Origin: Ricinus communis
Lineage: Eukaryota; Streptophyta; Magnoliopsida; Malpighiales; Euphorbiaceae
Direction of reading: 5' to 3'
Assembly (NCBI RefSeq): GCF_019578655.1
Contig: NC_063261.1
Coordinates: 24,531,126 to 24,595,125 of the forward strand
Length of the DNA: 64,000 nt
This document shows, one piece after another, positions 38,737-52,649 of the stretch. Under the pieces are notes generated by a model, which was given only the letters and a program-made list of their open reading frames with translations, searched no databases and had not been told where the DNA came from. Both the position numbers and the translations under genes were made by a program. Positions within the stretch are counted from its first letter, which is position 1. Every line of letters starts with the position of its first letter.

Positions 38737-38739
38737 ATA

Positions 38740-39490
38740 TAGCAGCACACATATATAAAAATATAAGTATCCGGTCTGTTTAATACCTCATCAACGTTAA
38801 CATTATAAATGTTAATTATGACTATAATATTAATTTTGCAAAATAAAAATGTCCAAGTTGTAATTAATAGAATCTTGAAATTTTATTATCTAGGTCTCTG
38901 ATGCATGTCCTTATCCATACATAAAATCGATAGATAATTGACATATATTAATTAATTTTAAATAATAAATTATATGTCAATCATTTAATACTAAAATATA
39001 AAATACTAATAAATACATATTATTTTCTTATTTATTTTGATAGGTAAGAATTTCTCTAAAAAAATTTGTATTCAACTATTTTTGCAGTCCACCTCATATT
39101 ATTGTGTTATGCTTGAGGTTTTCTTTTCTTTAAATATATTTTTATAATTTTTAAAGAAATATGTATAAAATGGGAAATTGACATAAATATTTGAAAACAC
39201 CTGCTGCATTTTTTTGGTACATACTTGGGTTGCTAAATTGTTGATCGATATTGCTTAATTTCCAAATTATCACACAACACATACCATAAAAATATAAAAT
39301 TTTCCCCCCTAATGCTTTGATTACTGAGTCCAAATTCTGTCACTTTATTTATCTCAGTATGCATCTCTAGTCTGCCGTTTTCAATAACTTAATAGTGGAA
39401 TTTTGTTTTACAAAATAAAACCCAAGTTTCCTTCATCTAATAGACATGCATTTATTGAGGAATTGTGAAGGAAATTATTGATGCTTTCTC
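38740..39490 (-). other. Spacer and 3' flank of the GST gene
   Basis: AT-rich DNA with no gene. The part next to 39490 should contain the 3' UTR of the minus-strand glutathione transferase. Confidence 0.4.
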
Positions 39491-39491
39491 T

Positions 39492-40271
39492 CTATTTGGA
39501 GGCAAAGCGAGCTCTAATTTGAGCAAGATGCTTCTCTCTTGGAGGCAGGCACTGCTTCACCACATCAACTCCACCAAGCTTTTCTATCCATTTGCATAGA
39601 ACTGGAAGTTTCTCTTCTGTGATCAGTCCAGTTTGAGTGACTTCTTGACGAATTAGAAATCCATAGGCTGTGAAAAATACCACAATGTCTACATACCCAA
39701 TGCTCTCACCTCCAAAATATTCCTTCCCGTTTAGTTCGTTTTCAAGAATCTTCAGAAGCTGACCAACTTCTTCAACAATTTGCTCCTTCTCCTCTTCCTT
39801 GGCTGTTCTTAATTTCCCATTTGTTGGCAGGATCTGCATAAGAACATTTTCAATAAAAATGAGATCATCCATTTAATGACTCAATATACCTAAGAAATTT
39901 TTTACCAAAAAAATAAGTAAACATAAAAACTGAAAGAAAAGAGACGAAAAACAGCATACTTTTTCATCCACGAATTTAGCCCAAAAGCGAGCAGTGGCTC
40001 TAGCATGAGGGTCTTTAGGCAAAAGAGGATTATTTTGCCAAGTTTCCTCGATGTACTCAAGAATGAGAAGTGACTCTGCAATGGGTTTGCTGTTGTGTAT
40101 GAGGACAGGGATCTTCTTATGAACTGGGTTGGATTGGAGAAGCAATGGACTCTTATCACGTAGATTTTCCTCTATATACTCATATTGAATCCCTTTCAAC
40201 TTAAGGGCAAGTTCGACTCTGTGACTGAATGGACTAGACCATGTACCAAGTACCTTCACTTCTTCTGCCAT
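39492..40271 (-). CDS. Glutathione S-transferase, tau class (GSTU)
   Basis: Exon 1 (40271-39960) encodes 104 residues and exon 2 (39833-39492) encodes 113, giving 217 residues, the usual GSTU size. The intron is GT-AG in phase 0 at the position typical for tau GSTs. These cytosolic enzymes conjugate glutathione to electrophilic compounds in detoxification and stress responses. The N-terminal thioredoxin-like domain holds the catalytic Ser in [14 protein letters not shown] (Ser13), the glutathione-binding KIPVL (53-57) with its cis-Pro, and the ES pair at 66-67. The C-terminal helical domain (about 90-217) contains [14 protein letters not shown] and ends RFASK. All expected catalytic residues are present, so the gene looks functional. 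A TATA-like element sits about 75 bases upstream. It is the only minus-strand gene of the window and stands alone, although GSTU genes often occur in clusters. Confidence 0.95.
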
Positions 40272-40346
40272 TTTCTTGGACCTTTTGCTCTTATAATTTT
40301 ACGATTGGGGATGGTTGGTAATATCTGTCTACCCATGTTGATCTGC

Positions 40347-40356
40347 CTTTTATAGG
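40347..40356 (-). promoter_or_regulatory. TATA box of the GSTU gene
   Basis: Reads CCTATAAAAG on the minus strand, about 75-85 bases ahead of the start codon, giving a short leader of roughly 50 bases. Confidence 0.6.
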
Positions 40357-40959
40357 AAAAAGCAACAGGTACTTGTCCAATATTATGTCATTAGTGACCT
40401 CATCTTCTTTTGTTTGGATTTGGGTGGAAAACACTCCACATGCAAATTACATATAATGTATACATAGAGAGAGTTGCTGAATTTTGTTAATTCATTTTTG
40501 TTGCAAATTCTTTTTTTTTTTTAATCTTTTGGTATATAATGAGAAATCAAATTTTTATATTATTTTAGTTAAACTAATCTTACTTGATTAATTATGGTAA
40601 GAAAGCAATAATAAAAATAAACATTGATTGTTTAAATAGAGCCACAGATTATTAGTTAACAACTTGGGAGCTATTAAAAAATACTTCTTTTTCAAAAGTA
40701 CAGATTTTTTATTTTTTTTCAAATTAATGGTGTAATTATTTTTTAATTAATTTTAGTATCTTTTATTTGTTTCATCGGAAAATAATTAAAAAAATCTAAA
40801 ATCAACTAAAACTGTAAATAAAGAAATTTAGAATTCTTTATTTTTAATATCTTACTGTAATAAAAATTAAAAGATCTTTAATCTAAGAATTAAAAAAAAA
40901 ATAGAGATTTCATAATTTTCTTATCAATTTTGTACGTAAATGCATAGAATAGAATTACC

Positions 40960-41300
40960 AACAAAACATGCCGGCTACACTTGAAGTTTAACTCAAGTAA
41001 TGAGAGTGTTTTTGTTTTTAGAGTAAAGAATTTCGAGTTTGAGTCCTTTTCTTTGTATTATATGAATTCTCGCCTCTACAGCGAGTGTAAGAGGATGACT
41101 ATTCATATTATGTAGTTCATTGCTAGTTGGTCTTAGCACGATTAATAAAAAAATTTACTTTTAGAGGTGAAAAGTCTCGAGTTTAAGTTTTAGAAATGAG
41201 TTAAAATATTTTCCTCTATACTAGGTGAGCTTTCACTTTTATAGCAAGTGTAAGGAAATGATTATTCTTATTTTATTTTATAATCTTTAATCAATTGGCT
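40960..41300 (+). mobile_element. Tandem pair of degenerate SINE-like units
   Basis: Two units of roughly 150 bases share the order TTCGAGTTTGAGTCC (or CTCGAGTTTAAGTTT), then ATTCTCGCCTCTACAGCGAG (or GCTTTCACTTTTATAGCAAG), then TGTAAGAGGATGACTATTC (or TGTAAGGAAATGATTATTC). The first block resembles a Pol III B box (GGTTCGANTCC). No convincing A box is visible, so a tRNA-derived SINE is a suggestion. Confidence 0.45.
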
Positions 41301-41339
41301 CTTCATGAATTTAAAAAAATAAAACAAAACAAAACATGC

Positions 41340-42060
41340 TAGCTGAGTTAGACTTGAGGCAAGGCCAAATTATTTATAGAAAGCTGAAGCTCAATTTGGG
41401 CCTAAACTTTTTCACATTTTGTTTTGAACAATTGTGCCACGCTGATTCAAACGACTAAATTTTGGCTCTAGAAAACGTGCGCCCACATCAGCGGATGATT
41501 GGAAACGAGCGGTGGTGTAACCCCCGTCTGGTGGCCCCCAAAAGACACCGTCCAATCGACTTTGATTTTTCATTCTTATTAACCAAATATTAGATCGAAT
41601 CATAAAAGAAATTACCAGTGTGATTAATTAAAAAACCTATGAGTCGATTACTATTTTGTTAGTTAAGGAATTAAATAAATAATAAAAAATATTGATTAAT
41701 CAATTGTAAATTAATTAGGGTGTATTTGATATTAGGATCAAAAAATTTTCTAACAAACAAAGCACATTTATAAAATCAGTTTATAAGAAATTAAACTATC
41801 AATAATATTAGATAAAAGAAATTCTAAATCTCATTCTTCAGCACCCAACAACCATCTCAAACATAATATATCTTAACCGAATATAATATCGGTATTATAT
41901 ATTATTTTAATTATTAAATTTATTAGATTTAGTTATAGCTGTTAGATAAAAAATTTACTAATAAAATAATAGATTATCACGATTACATATAATTTAAATA
42001 TAAAATTCAATAATTTTTATATTTTATTTTACTTATTATATAAATTTTTTAAAAAAAAAT
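41340..42060. other. Spacer with a GC-richer patch
   Basis: 41440-41570 is much richer in GC than its surroundings and contains CCACATCAGCGG and ACGTGCGCCC. The 63-codon minus-strand frame over it resembles nothing known. It could be a regulatory region or an old gene remnant. Confidence 0.3.
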
Positions 42061-42069
42061 TAATAACTT

Positions 42070-42250
42070 TATTTTTTATGACACCGGTATCATAAGACAC
42101 TAAATAATAATCTCTTAATTGATTAATAGCATGATTTTTATGATACCGGTATCATAAGACACTAAATAATAATCTCTTAATTGATTAATAGCATGATTTT
42201 TATGACACCAGTATCATACGACACCAAATAATAATCTTTTAATTGATCAC
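42070..42250 (+). repeat. 62-bp tandem repeat built around a palindrome
   Basis: Almost three units at a 62-base period (starting about 42079, 42141 and 42203). Each begins with TATGAYACCRGTATCATA; in unit 2 this is a perfect 18-base palindrome (TATGATACCGGTATCATA, 42139-42156) and in the others it has one or two mismatches. The remainder of the unit reads AGACACTAAATAATAATCTC and on to TTGATTAATAGCATG. It lies about 290-460 bases ahead of the phytoglobin start codon. Confidence 0.9.
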
Positions 42251-42502
42251 TGGCAATTTGTTAGCGACTGTTTAAAATATAATAAATAGATTAAAATATA
42301 CTATAAACATAATCAAATATATAAAAATATGTTAAATAATATTTTTTTTAACGTTCTAACCGGTCTTTTTTTCTAAACCCAGGGTAAACCTAAAAGGCAA
42401 CGGAACATGCTGACAACTCCCTCTATGCCCACACACATGAAAATTTATTATACTTGTCTTTCACAAGTTCACAACCATATAGCTAGCAACCAAAAAAACC
42501 TT

Positions 42503-42503
<1 letters not shown>

Positions 42504-42533
<30 letters not shown>
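42504..42533 (+). repeat. (AG)15 microsatellite ending at the start codon
   Basis: A pure AG run in the phytoglobin 5' leader, directly abutting the ATG at 42534. Confidence 0.95.
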
Positions 42534-44131
<1,598 letters not shown>

Positions 44132-44430
44132 AAATATTCTTTCTTTCTTTTTCCTTTTTAAAAGGAAAAAACACCTCTCCTAAATGTGATTTAATCTTTT
44201 TAATCTGTTTAAGATTGTTATTTCTTTTTCTATTCATCCAAATAATCATAGCAAGATAGGGTTTGCAGTTTTGGTTCATTTCTGGGTTCTGTGATTGATA
44301 TAAAAAAGCTTTTGTTGGAAAATATATATTACATTATATGCACTTTTTCTAAATACACTTGAAAGAAAAAATATAAAATTCCAACACTCAACAACATGTG
44401 AAAAACCCTTAAAAGATTACAAAAGATTGC
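44132..44430 (+). other. 3' UTR of the phytoglobin gene
   Basis: Begins with a TTCTTTCTTTCTTTTTCC tract after the stop. No coding signal is present. The transcript must end before or just inside the palindromic element that starts at 44439. Confidence 0.5.
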
Positions 44431-44438
44431 AATTTCTT

Positions 44439-47400
44439 TTAAGCAAAGAAGAATACCACACTATCTTCTATTTAATTTAGGTTAAATATTAAATTTAAAA
44501 TTTTTAGTTAAGATATATATTTCATTTTTTCGCCTCATTAAATACATATTATATTTTCAAGAGAACACATTTGATTAATAATTCAATATAAATGGAAGAA
44601 AAAGAATTCTTTAAAAAGTTATTCATAAATATAAAATGAGATTTAATTTTATATTTAATTATTTACATAAATTTATATTAATTGTTTTAAATTAAATATA
44701 ATACATTTTTATATTTAAATGAAACTAGAATTGATAAATTGGAAGTAAGATTATTGCTATCAATTTTACACATAACATTGATGTATTATTATGTTATGCA
44801 TAAATAATATGTGATATATTATTTATATTTTTTATTTTGAGGAAAAAATATTTACCATTCAGAAAGGATATATATTATCTATAAATAATATATAATAAAG
44901 ATTATATTACACTCATGCTCTTTATTTGGAAGAGAAAATCGAATCTCTTAGCAATGTAATAATAAGCATCTAAACTATTAATATTCTTTTAATTATTTGT
45001 ATACGAAAATAGCACTTGATATTAATACTATGCACATCAATTATATATTTTTTATTCATAATAATACTGGCTTGTACTTGATAGTTTTAATTTAACTATT
45101 AATAGAATTTCAATTTTAGTACATGAATAATATATTTTACCTTTTTAATAATATTTTTGTAATTTTTTTCAATATAAGATATTATGCTTCAAAATATTAA
45201 TTACAGTGATGATCATATAAATATTGTCCACTAATGAATTATTAAATTCATAGTCAATTAATTGCAACAGGATATTAAATTATTTTCATCAATATTATCC
45301 TAGCACGATTATGGCAATATGATGAAGTATTTTTTGCAAAAATTAAATAAATTGAGAATGAATTGATACAAATTGAGTCAATTCAGAATCGAAAGAAACA
45401 ACAATTGTCCATATATAGCCACAACTTAGCTATAGAATTCAAAATTATTGTTAAATCATTACATTAAGTACGAAAACTAACTTTTGTAACTATATATAAT
45501 TTAGTAAATTGTTTGGTCATAAAAACTAATCATATATAATAAATATATCAATTTTTTATGATATCTCAACTTCGTAGCAATAAACAACTATTCAACTATA
45601 ACGTTTTAGTCACTGTAAATATATCATAGCTAATTGATTTAATTAGCTCCAAAAATTAAAATGTAATAGCAAATAGTAATTATATAATTACAGTATTGGT
45701 TAGATAAATTTATTAGTGAATAAAATTGATATATAGCTACTATATATTTATATATAGCAAATTGAAATATTGAAATTTTTAACTTGTTATGAGAGAGATA
45801 TATAACACGCATAATTATAGTTAATATTATATATTTCCTAAATAACTACAAACTTTAAAGACATAAATAAAATTAAAAATATGGCGAGATCATAATCTTT
45901 TTTTTATTGTTTTTAGTTAAATTTTTTATTTGATATTTTTAATAAATCTAAGAACACAACTTTTATATATATATATATATCTAATAATTTCTTTTCTTAG
46001 AATGAAAAATATAAGTAATGTACCACACATTACTCTTGCATAATATGGTAATATATCAATATTAAATGTTTATTGATAGTGACATTTTTGCTCTGGTTCG
46101 TATTAATTCAATTTTTCTTATAAATATTTAAAAAATATTACATTAACTTTGAAGGAGTTAATATAAAATTATGTAAATAACTATATATATAAATTAAATG
46201 AAGTGGAAAAATAAAATATATATATTAATTAAATTTATTTAATAAATTAAAGGATATAATAATTTCTGTAAAATAGAAGAAGTAATAAATGACATAACTA
46301 TACTTAATATACCAGAAATGATTAAAAAAAATAAAAAAGACACCTCTGTATTTGAAATTGCGCATTAATTGCTTGTGTTGAACAAGAAGCATAAATTCAT
46401 AGATATTCCCAGATTTAGAAAACTGTTTCCAATTTTATGTGATAGAAAATAATAACAATCCATTCAACACCATATTATTGTCTAATTAAATGAAGGATAA
46501 ATCTCGAGAGGTGCCTTTTTTAGTCATTTCTGATATATTAGTAAGGATGGTAAATTCATTTACCATTTCTTTTATTTTACAGAGACTATTATACCCTTTA
46601 ATTTATTCAATAAATTTAATTAATATACATATTTTATTTTCTCACTTTATTTAATTAATAATTCAACTTTCAATGAAAAGAGAAAAATCCTGTAAAAAGT
46701 TATTCACATAAAGTTCAAATTTATATACAATTATTTATATTAATTTATATTAATTCCTTCAAATTTAATAAAATATTTTTTCCTCAAATTTAATAAACTA
46801 TTTTTTAATATTTACATGAAACTTGAATTAATAAAAGTATTTATATCAATCCTACATGTAATGTGATGTATTATCATGTTATACGGATAATATATGGTAC
46901 ATTACTATGCTTCTTATTGTAGAAAAAAGATTATCCTATATATATAAAAATTGTATTCTTGAACTTATTAAAAATACCAAATAAAAATTTAACTAAAATT
47001 AATCGAGAAAAAATAAATAATTATGATCTTACCATATTTTTAATTTTATTTATCATTTTAAAATTTGTAATTACTTAGCCACAAAAGATATAACATCCAC
47101 TACAATTATGCATGATATATATATCTCATATAGTTATAAAGAGTTAGATTTTGTAGCTAATATAATGATTTAGCTATAATTTTACATTTTATAGCTAAGA
47201 AGTTGTGGCACTTTGCTCATGCTATTGTTATTTATTTTATATATTATACATAATTTAATATATAATTATATTAGTATAAAAATAAGTTTCATTTTATTTA
47301 TATCAATATTAATCTTTTATAAAAATTATGTAATACATTCTTATGAAATTTTTATATTTTTATATGTTAAGGTAAATATACATGAAAAGTATATATACTT

Positions 47401-47635
47401 ATCAATTTTAGTTATTTATTTATTTATTTCATCACACTAATAAGTTTTCATATGTTCAAATGATTATTATTTTTAATAAATAAAAATATCAAAATTTTTG
47501 CTTTTTTTTTATATCATATATTATCGATTGAAACTTTATTTATTTATTATATTAGAAAATAAGTTCGTTACAAATTCTTTTAACTACTTTTATGATCCAA
47601 ATTTAAAATTTTATGTTTTTACTATTTTATTAATT

Positions 47636-47718
<83 letters not shown>

Positions 47719-48988
47719 TAATAACATTTTTTTTAATTTTTAGTAGCTATAATAATTATTATACTATATTTTTAAATAAATCTTAAACACCATATTTATT
47801 ATTAGCATTTAAAATCATATTTAACTCTTTTATAAAATTTATTATTAATATTTTTGTAAATGTACCATATGTCATTTTTCGTTAGAAAATAATATGACAT
47901 GACTTCATAGAATTTTACCATATGAAATCTCATGAAAAAACTTGACATTCTTCATATATATATATATATATATTGATTGTTGTTTCTTTTCTTCTTCTTT
48001 TTTCTCTTTCCCTTTTCCAATCAATGGAAATCAAGATAAATATTAGCATTTCACTTACCATTCTTCATTGTACCATAATCGATATTATTGATATCTAACC
48101 ATTATAAATTGATTTAATTCTCACAGATAAATACTTACTATTACCCTAATCATGATAAAATAATGATTGATTAATTGACTATAAATTCAATAATTCATTA
48201 AAGAAACAATATTAATATCGTATCACTGCAACTAAAGTTTTAATATAAAAAAAATTTAGAAAAACATTATTAAAAAGATAAAGAAAATGATTTATATAAT
48301 AGAATTGGAGTTCCGTAAATAGTTAAATTAAAACTATTAAGCATAGGACAATATTTTTATGAATAACATATATGTAATTGATATGCATAGCATTATCAGT
48401 AAGTGTTATTTTCTTATAAGAAATTATTGAGATAATATTAATATTTAGATGCTTATTATAGCATTGTTAAGAGGCTACATCTTATCTTCTAAATAAAGAG
48501 TGTGAATATAATATTTATCATACATTATTATAGATATTATTGAGCTTGATTTGCCATCAATATAATACTATAGCAAAAATGGTAAATGTCTTTTTTATCT
48601 AAAATAAAAAATATAAATAATGTATCACATATTAGTTGTCTACAGCATAATAATACGTCAATATTATGTAGGATTAATAGAAATTTTTTTACTTATGATT
48701 TTAGTAATTCTAGTTTCATAGAAATATATTAAAAAAAATATTTGACTTGAAGAAATTAACATAAATTTATATAATAATTAAATATAAATTTGAACTTCAT
48801 TTTATATTTATGAATAACTTTTTAGAGAATTTCTCTTATTAAATTATGTTGAATTATTAAATAAATGAGTTCCATAATATAGATTAAATGAGGTGAGAGA
48901 ATAAAATATATATTTTAACTAAAAATCTTAAATCTAATATCTCAATTAAATTTAGTATAAAGTTAGTGTAGTATTTTTCTTTGCTTAA
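44439..48988. mobile_element. Nested 4.55-kb foldback structure
   Basis: Outer arms: 44439-45330 is the inverted counterpart of 48110-48988, about 880-890 bases each. Both begin TTAAGCAAAGAARAATACYA and both contain ATTTATAGTCAATTAAT-like inner edges. Inner arms: 45418-46351 is inverted against 46510-47205, with close similarity around AAATAAAATTAAAAATATGG and GATCATAAT, and ends AGAGGTGYCTTTTTTA facing each other across a 160-base centre. Inner and outer arms are also related (AAAAAGTTATTCATAAATAT at 44611 against AAAAAGTTATTCACATAAAG at 46686). No open frame longer than about 80 codons exists, so any mobility would depend on other elements. No target duplication was found next to the outer ends. 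Confidence 0.7.
47646..47716. repeat. (AT)35 microsatellite
   Basis: A 71-base AT run inside the right half of the foldback structure. Its mirror position in the left half lacks such a run. Confidence 0.97.
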
Positions 48989-49179
48989 TCAAGCATTAAA
49001 TACATATTTCTAGAATTCTAATTTGCTAGAATCTAGCCATTTAGCATTTATCTTAAATGGAAGCTGATAATATACACTCCTATGCTTTTTCTTCTCTAAG
49101 ATTTCCTTTGACATTATCAAATAATTAGAATTAGACAGCAAAAACTTTCAGTAACTATTATTTTTTATTATTATTATAT

Positions 49180-49740
49180 ATATATAAATTTTCTTAATAT
49201 GTACTATTATATTTTGATAAATAAACTTTTTGTTTTGATATATGAATAAAATTCAATTTTATGTGTAATTTTGTGATATCTTTTATCATTTTATTAATTG
49301 ATAAGTTAAATTTCTAATTGAATAATAATTTTAATTTAAAGAATAATATCTTAGCTATATTATTAATATTATATTATTAACAAATTAATTTCTTAATTAA
49401 ATCTTGATTCTAAAAAGTAACATTTTAGATTATATTTTTAATAATATATTAAATAGTAAGTTAGTTTTCTATTTATACAATAATTTTTAATCTTAGAAAG
49501 TAGTAGTATTAATTGCATTTATAGTATTAATCTATATACAGCTAGAAATCAAGTAATAAATAATTCTAAAATAAATTTTGTATTATCATATTAATAAAAT
49601 TTTAAAATATAAAATAATTTAAGAAAGACATCTAAGAATATTATTATTTCTAAATATTCTATAAATAGAGATATTAAAAGAGATTATTTAATTTTATTTA
49701 TAAACATATTTTATATTATTGTTTATAATTAAAATAATTA
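49180..49740 (-). repeat. AT-rich dispersed repeat, family B, copy 5
   Basis: Matches 16280-16860 in the same orientation: TTTTGTTTTGATATATGAAT, then TTAATTGATAAGTTAAATTT, then TTGATTCTAAAAAGTAACAT. It is thus inverted relative to the 8205 and 36715 copies. Confidence 0.55.
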
Positions 49741-49779
49741 TAATGGTCTTGCTACGTAAATAAATAAATAAATTTTTAT

Positions 49780-50090
49780 AATAATAAAATATTAAAAATC
49801 ATGTTTTTTAATTTTTTATCAAATTTATGATATTTTTCTATTTTTGTTGTATTAAAATATAAAGAACATAATTTTTAAACTTGTTTTCAAATCTATAATT
49901 TTTGTTGGTTTTTTATTCTTTTAATTATTTATGGATAAAACAATTGAAAACTATTAAAAAACAACCATACTATAAATTAGAAAAAAAAATTTGAAAAATG
50001 ATTTTTTAAATATGTACTTTTTTTATTATTTTTAAAAATCTTCCTAAAATTTTCCTTTCTCATATAACTGAAAATTTTTTTAAAAAAAAT
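49780..50090 (+). repeat. Dispersed repeat, family G, copy 1
   Basis: Shares with 51600-51840 and 53440-53775 an ordered set of phrases: ATTTTTTATCAAATTTATGA, then AAACAACCATACTATAAATT, then TTTTTTATTATTTTTAAAAA followed by CTTCCTAAAA. Three copies within 4 kb suggest local amplification. It has no coding capacity. Confidence 0.5.
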
Positions 50091-50219
50091 CTGAACTTGT
50101 TATGTTGTGGCTTAAAGTATTTAAGCCTAACCACACAAATTTAGGCTGACATCATACCAATTGACCCCATATGCAATTGGGATTTTGTACAGAAGTACGA
50201 GAAAGTGGAGGCAAAATTT

Positions 50220-51060
50220 TAGTTTTATGATTAAATATTCTTTGACGATTTTTTAAGAAAATTATTTATATAATTTCTTTTTGTTTAAAGTGTATTATGG
50301 TATTCTTTTAATACTTTATTGCTATTTTTTTAGTATATTTCTGTTATGGTTAACTGATTTTTTTAGTTTTATTTTAATTATATTTTTATTTATTTTAAAT
50401 TGTATTTAGTACAATTTTAGTATATTACGATATATTTTTTGAAACACACATCTTTATATCGATAAAATACATATTTACTATAAAAAATAGATCTGATTAC
50501 TAATTAAATCCAAATTTTATACTTTTTAACAATTTCATCTAACTATTAAAAAATTTAAAATAAATACTTATATTTTTATTTTATTTATAAAAATATTCTT
50601 TGGTAACAATTTTTTAAATTTTATTATAAATAAAATAACATAGCAAGTCAATTCTACTTATTAAAGGCAAAATTAGTTAGTCAGCAGAAATATGTTGCTT
50701 TTAGATCTATGATATATGAAAGGATTCATATATGTGTGACTTTTCATAATTATATTATTAAGTTTAGGATAAATTATTTTTATTTATTTATAATTATAAT
50801 TTCTTTAGTAAGTACAATTTACTTCACACATTATCTTTCTTATTGTGAAATTTTAAAAATTGCCATCAATAAGTGTTGTAGAAAATAAATTAAAAGTATG
50901 AGTATTTGTTTTAAAATTTTAAAATAATTAAATAAACTTTTATTAAAAATTGTAGAGTTCAGATTTAGTTAGTAATTAAGCTATACAAAAATATGTAATA
51001 TCTTTCAATTTAAGAATATAAAAAATAATATATAAAATAAAAACGATAAATCTATCTCAT
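50220..51060. other. Very AT-rich intergenic DNA, no gene seen
   Basis: Phrases such as TATTTTTTTAGTATATTTCT recur loosely and resemble the minisatellite just downstream. No open frame with recognisable similarity. Confidence 0.35.
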
Positions 51061-51064
51061 TTGG

Positions 51065-51375
51065 ATAATTACAGTAGTACAAGTTAAAATAATATCCTTT
51101 CGATATTTTATAGCAATATTTTTAGTATTTTTTTCGGACGAAATTCTAGAAAGAAAATTCATAATAATACAAGTTAAAATAAATAAACTTACAATATCTT
51201 TTAGGTATATTTCTAGTATCTTTCTCTAACGATACTCTGAAAATAAAAAAGATATAAAATAAAAAAAATTAAAATCACAGTAATATAAAATAAAAATAAT
51301 ATAACTAAGATATGTTTAAGATATATTTTTGGTATTCTTTTCTAATGAAATTCTACAAAAGAAATATATAAATAA
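51065..51375 (+). repeat. Degenerate minisatellite, about 100-120-bp units
   Basis: Three diverged units each contain AATAATACAAGTTAAAATAA (or a variant), then a TATTTTTAGTATTTTTTTC-like phrase and a GACGAAATTCTAGAAA-like end. The last parts read CGAAATTCTAGAAAG, CGATACTCTGAAAAT and TGAAATTCTACAAAA. Confidence 0.55.
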
Positions 51376-51599
51376 AAATTTATGAAAAAGACTATAAAAA
51401 AATATTAACCATGAAAATAAAATATTTTTTACCAAAAATAATTTCCCCTAAAATTTCTTAAAAGACTTTGTGTTTCACAATATAAATTAATGTCAGAGGC
51501 CTACACTGTAATAACCTTGACATTATACCATTTAGTTTGCTTCTTCCAGGCTTGCCCACCTTAACAAAAAATCCGGTCCAACTTCTTCATGGCCTATAA

Positions 51600-51840
51600 G
51601 TATAAGGAAAGTTTACAAAAACATCAATATTTTTTTATGATTTTTTTACGTTTATTATGATAAAATATCAACAATACGATTTTTTAATTGTTTTCTATTT
51701 TTTATTGTTTTTTTGGTAGAATAACTAAAAAATAACCACAAGACAATTAAAAAAATCAAAAAATAAATGAAGTAAAAATAACAATTTTTGTTAATCTTAA
51801 AATATTTTTTAAAAATATCCTAAAAGTAATCCTCTAGCAA
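51600..51840 (+). repeat. Dispersed repeat, family G, copy 2
   Basis: Contains AAAAAATAACCACAAGACAA and TTAAAATATTTTTTAAAAAT followed by ATCCTAAAAGTAATCCTC, in the order seen in the other two copies. Confidence 0.45.
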
Positions 51841-52336
51841 GAAGAAGAATTGAGAACTACTGGCTTTTACTTGTATTTTACTTCTCTTTTTTCAAAAGAT
51901 GCTGTGACTTCTCAATTTTGTGTTGTTTTTCAATAAGTAATTGAAATTTAAGGTAACGTATATATCCTTTAAAACATGATGAATTAGTAGATTGAACGTT
52001 TAAATAGTTTTTTGACTTTTTTTTTAAACAATTCTAGGGATATATATATATATAATATGTATTAAAGTCAGAGATTTAAAAGTGATAATTAATTGTCCTG
52101 TTTTTTCAGGTATACATATGCTCGTGCATTGAAAATATGGTTTTGTTATTGCTCCAAGTTTCAAAGTAAGCAAACATATGTGTTTACCATGGTGGCATCA
52201 ACTTACACTAGGTCGGTTTATTCAACATTAATTTGGCATTTTAGATTACTTTTATCAACCTAATAACGTTGAAAATCAATAGAATAGAGTATATTCATTT
52301 TTAATATTTTCAAAGGAAAATCTCATCATCGCATAC

Positions 52337-52639
52337 TACTATGTTTAGTTTAAATTCATAAAAAAATTTATTTGATTTAAAAAAAAAACACGAGATAGAA
52401 AATAAAATAAAAATAATAAAGTTGAAAGAGATATTTTAATATTATAAAATATATTAGTTTACTAATGTGAAATTCATTTGAAAATTCTATCTATTTTGTT
52501 AGATTTAAGTTTAACTATAATTAATTCTACATAAATTTGATTATATGGAATACTAAATTAACTTTCTCCATTAAAAATATATAATTTTATATTCACAAAT
52601 AGATTCTATAAATTTTATAAATTTCAACTAAATATTATA
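52337..52639 (-). mobile_element. Tourist-like MITE, copy 2 (inverted)
   Basis: Read on the minus strand this segment aligns along its whole length with 11457-11749, including GAATTTTCAAATGAATTYYA followed by ATATATTTTATAAT. Ends TACTATGTTTAGTTTAAATT and its inverted partner remain recognisable. Flanking bases TAC and TAA are a poor match to a TWA duplication, so this copy is older. A poly-A run follows it. Confidence 0.75.
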
Positions 52640-52649
52640 TAAAAAAAAA

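Noticed and set aside
47498..47743. Open frame with Tyr-Ile repeats
   Set aside because: It is a translation of the (AT)35 microsatellite.
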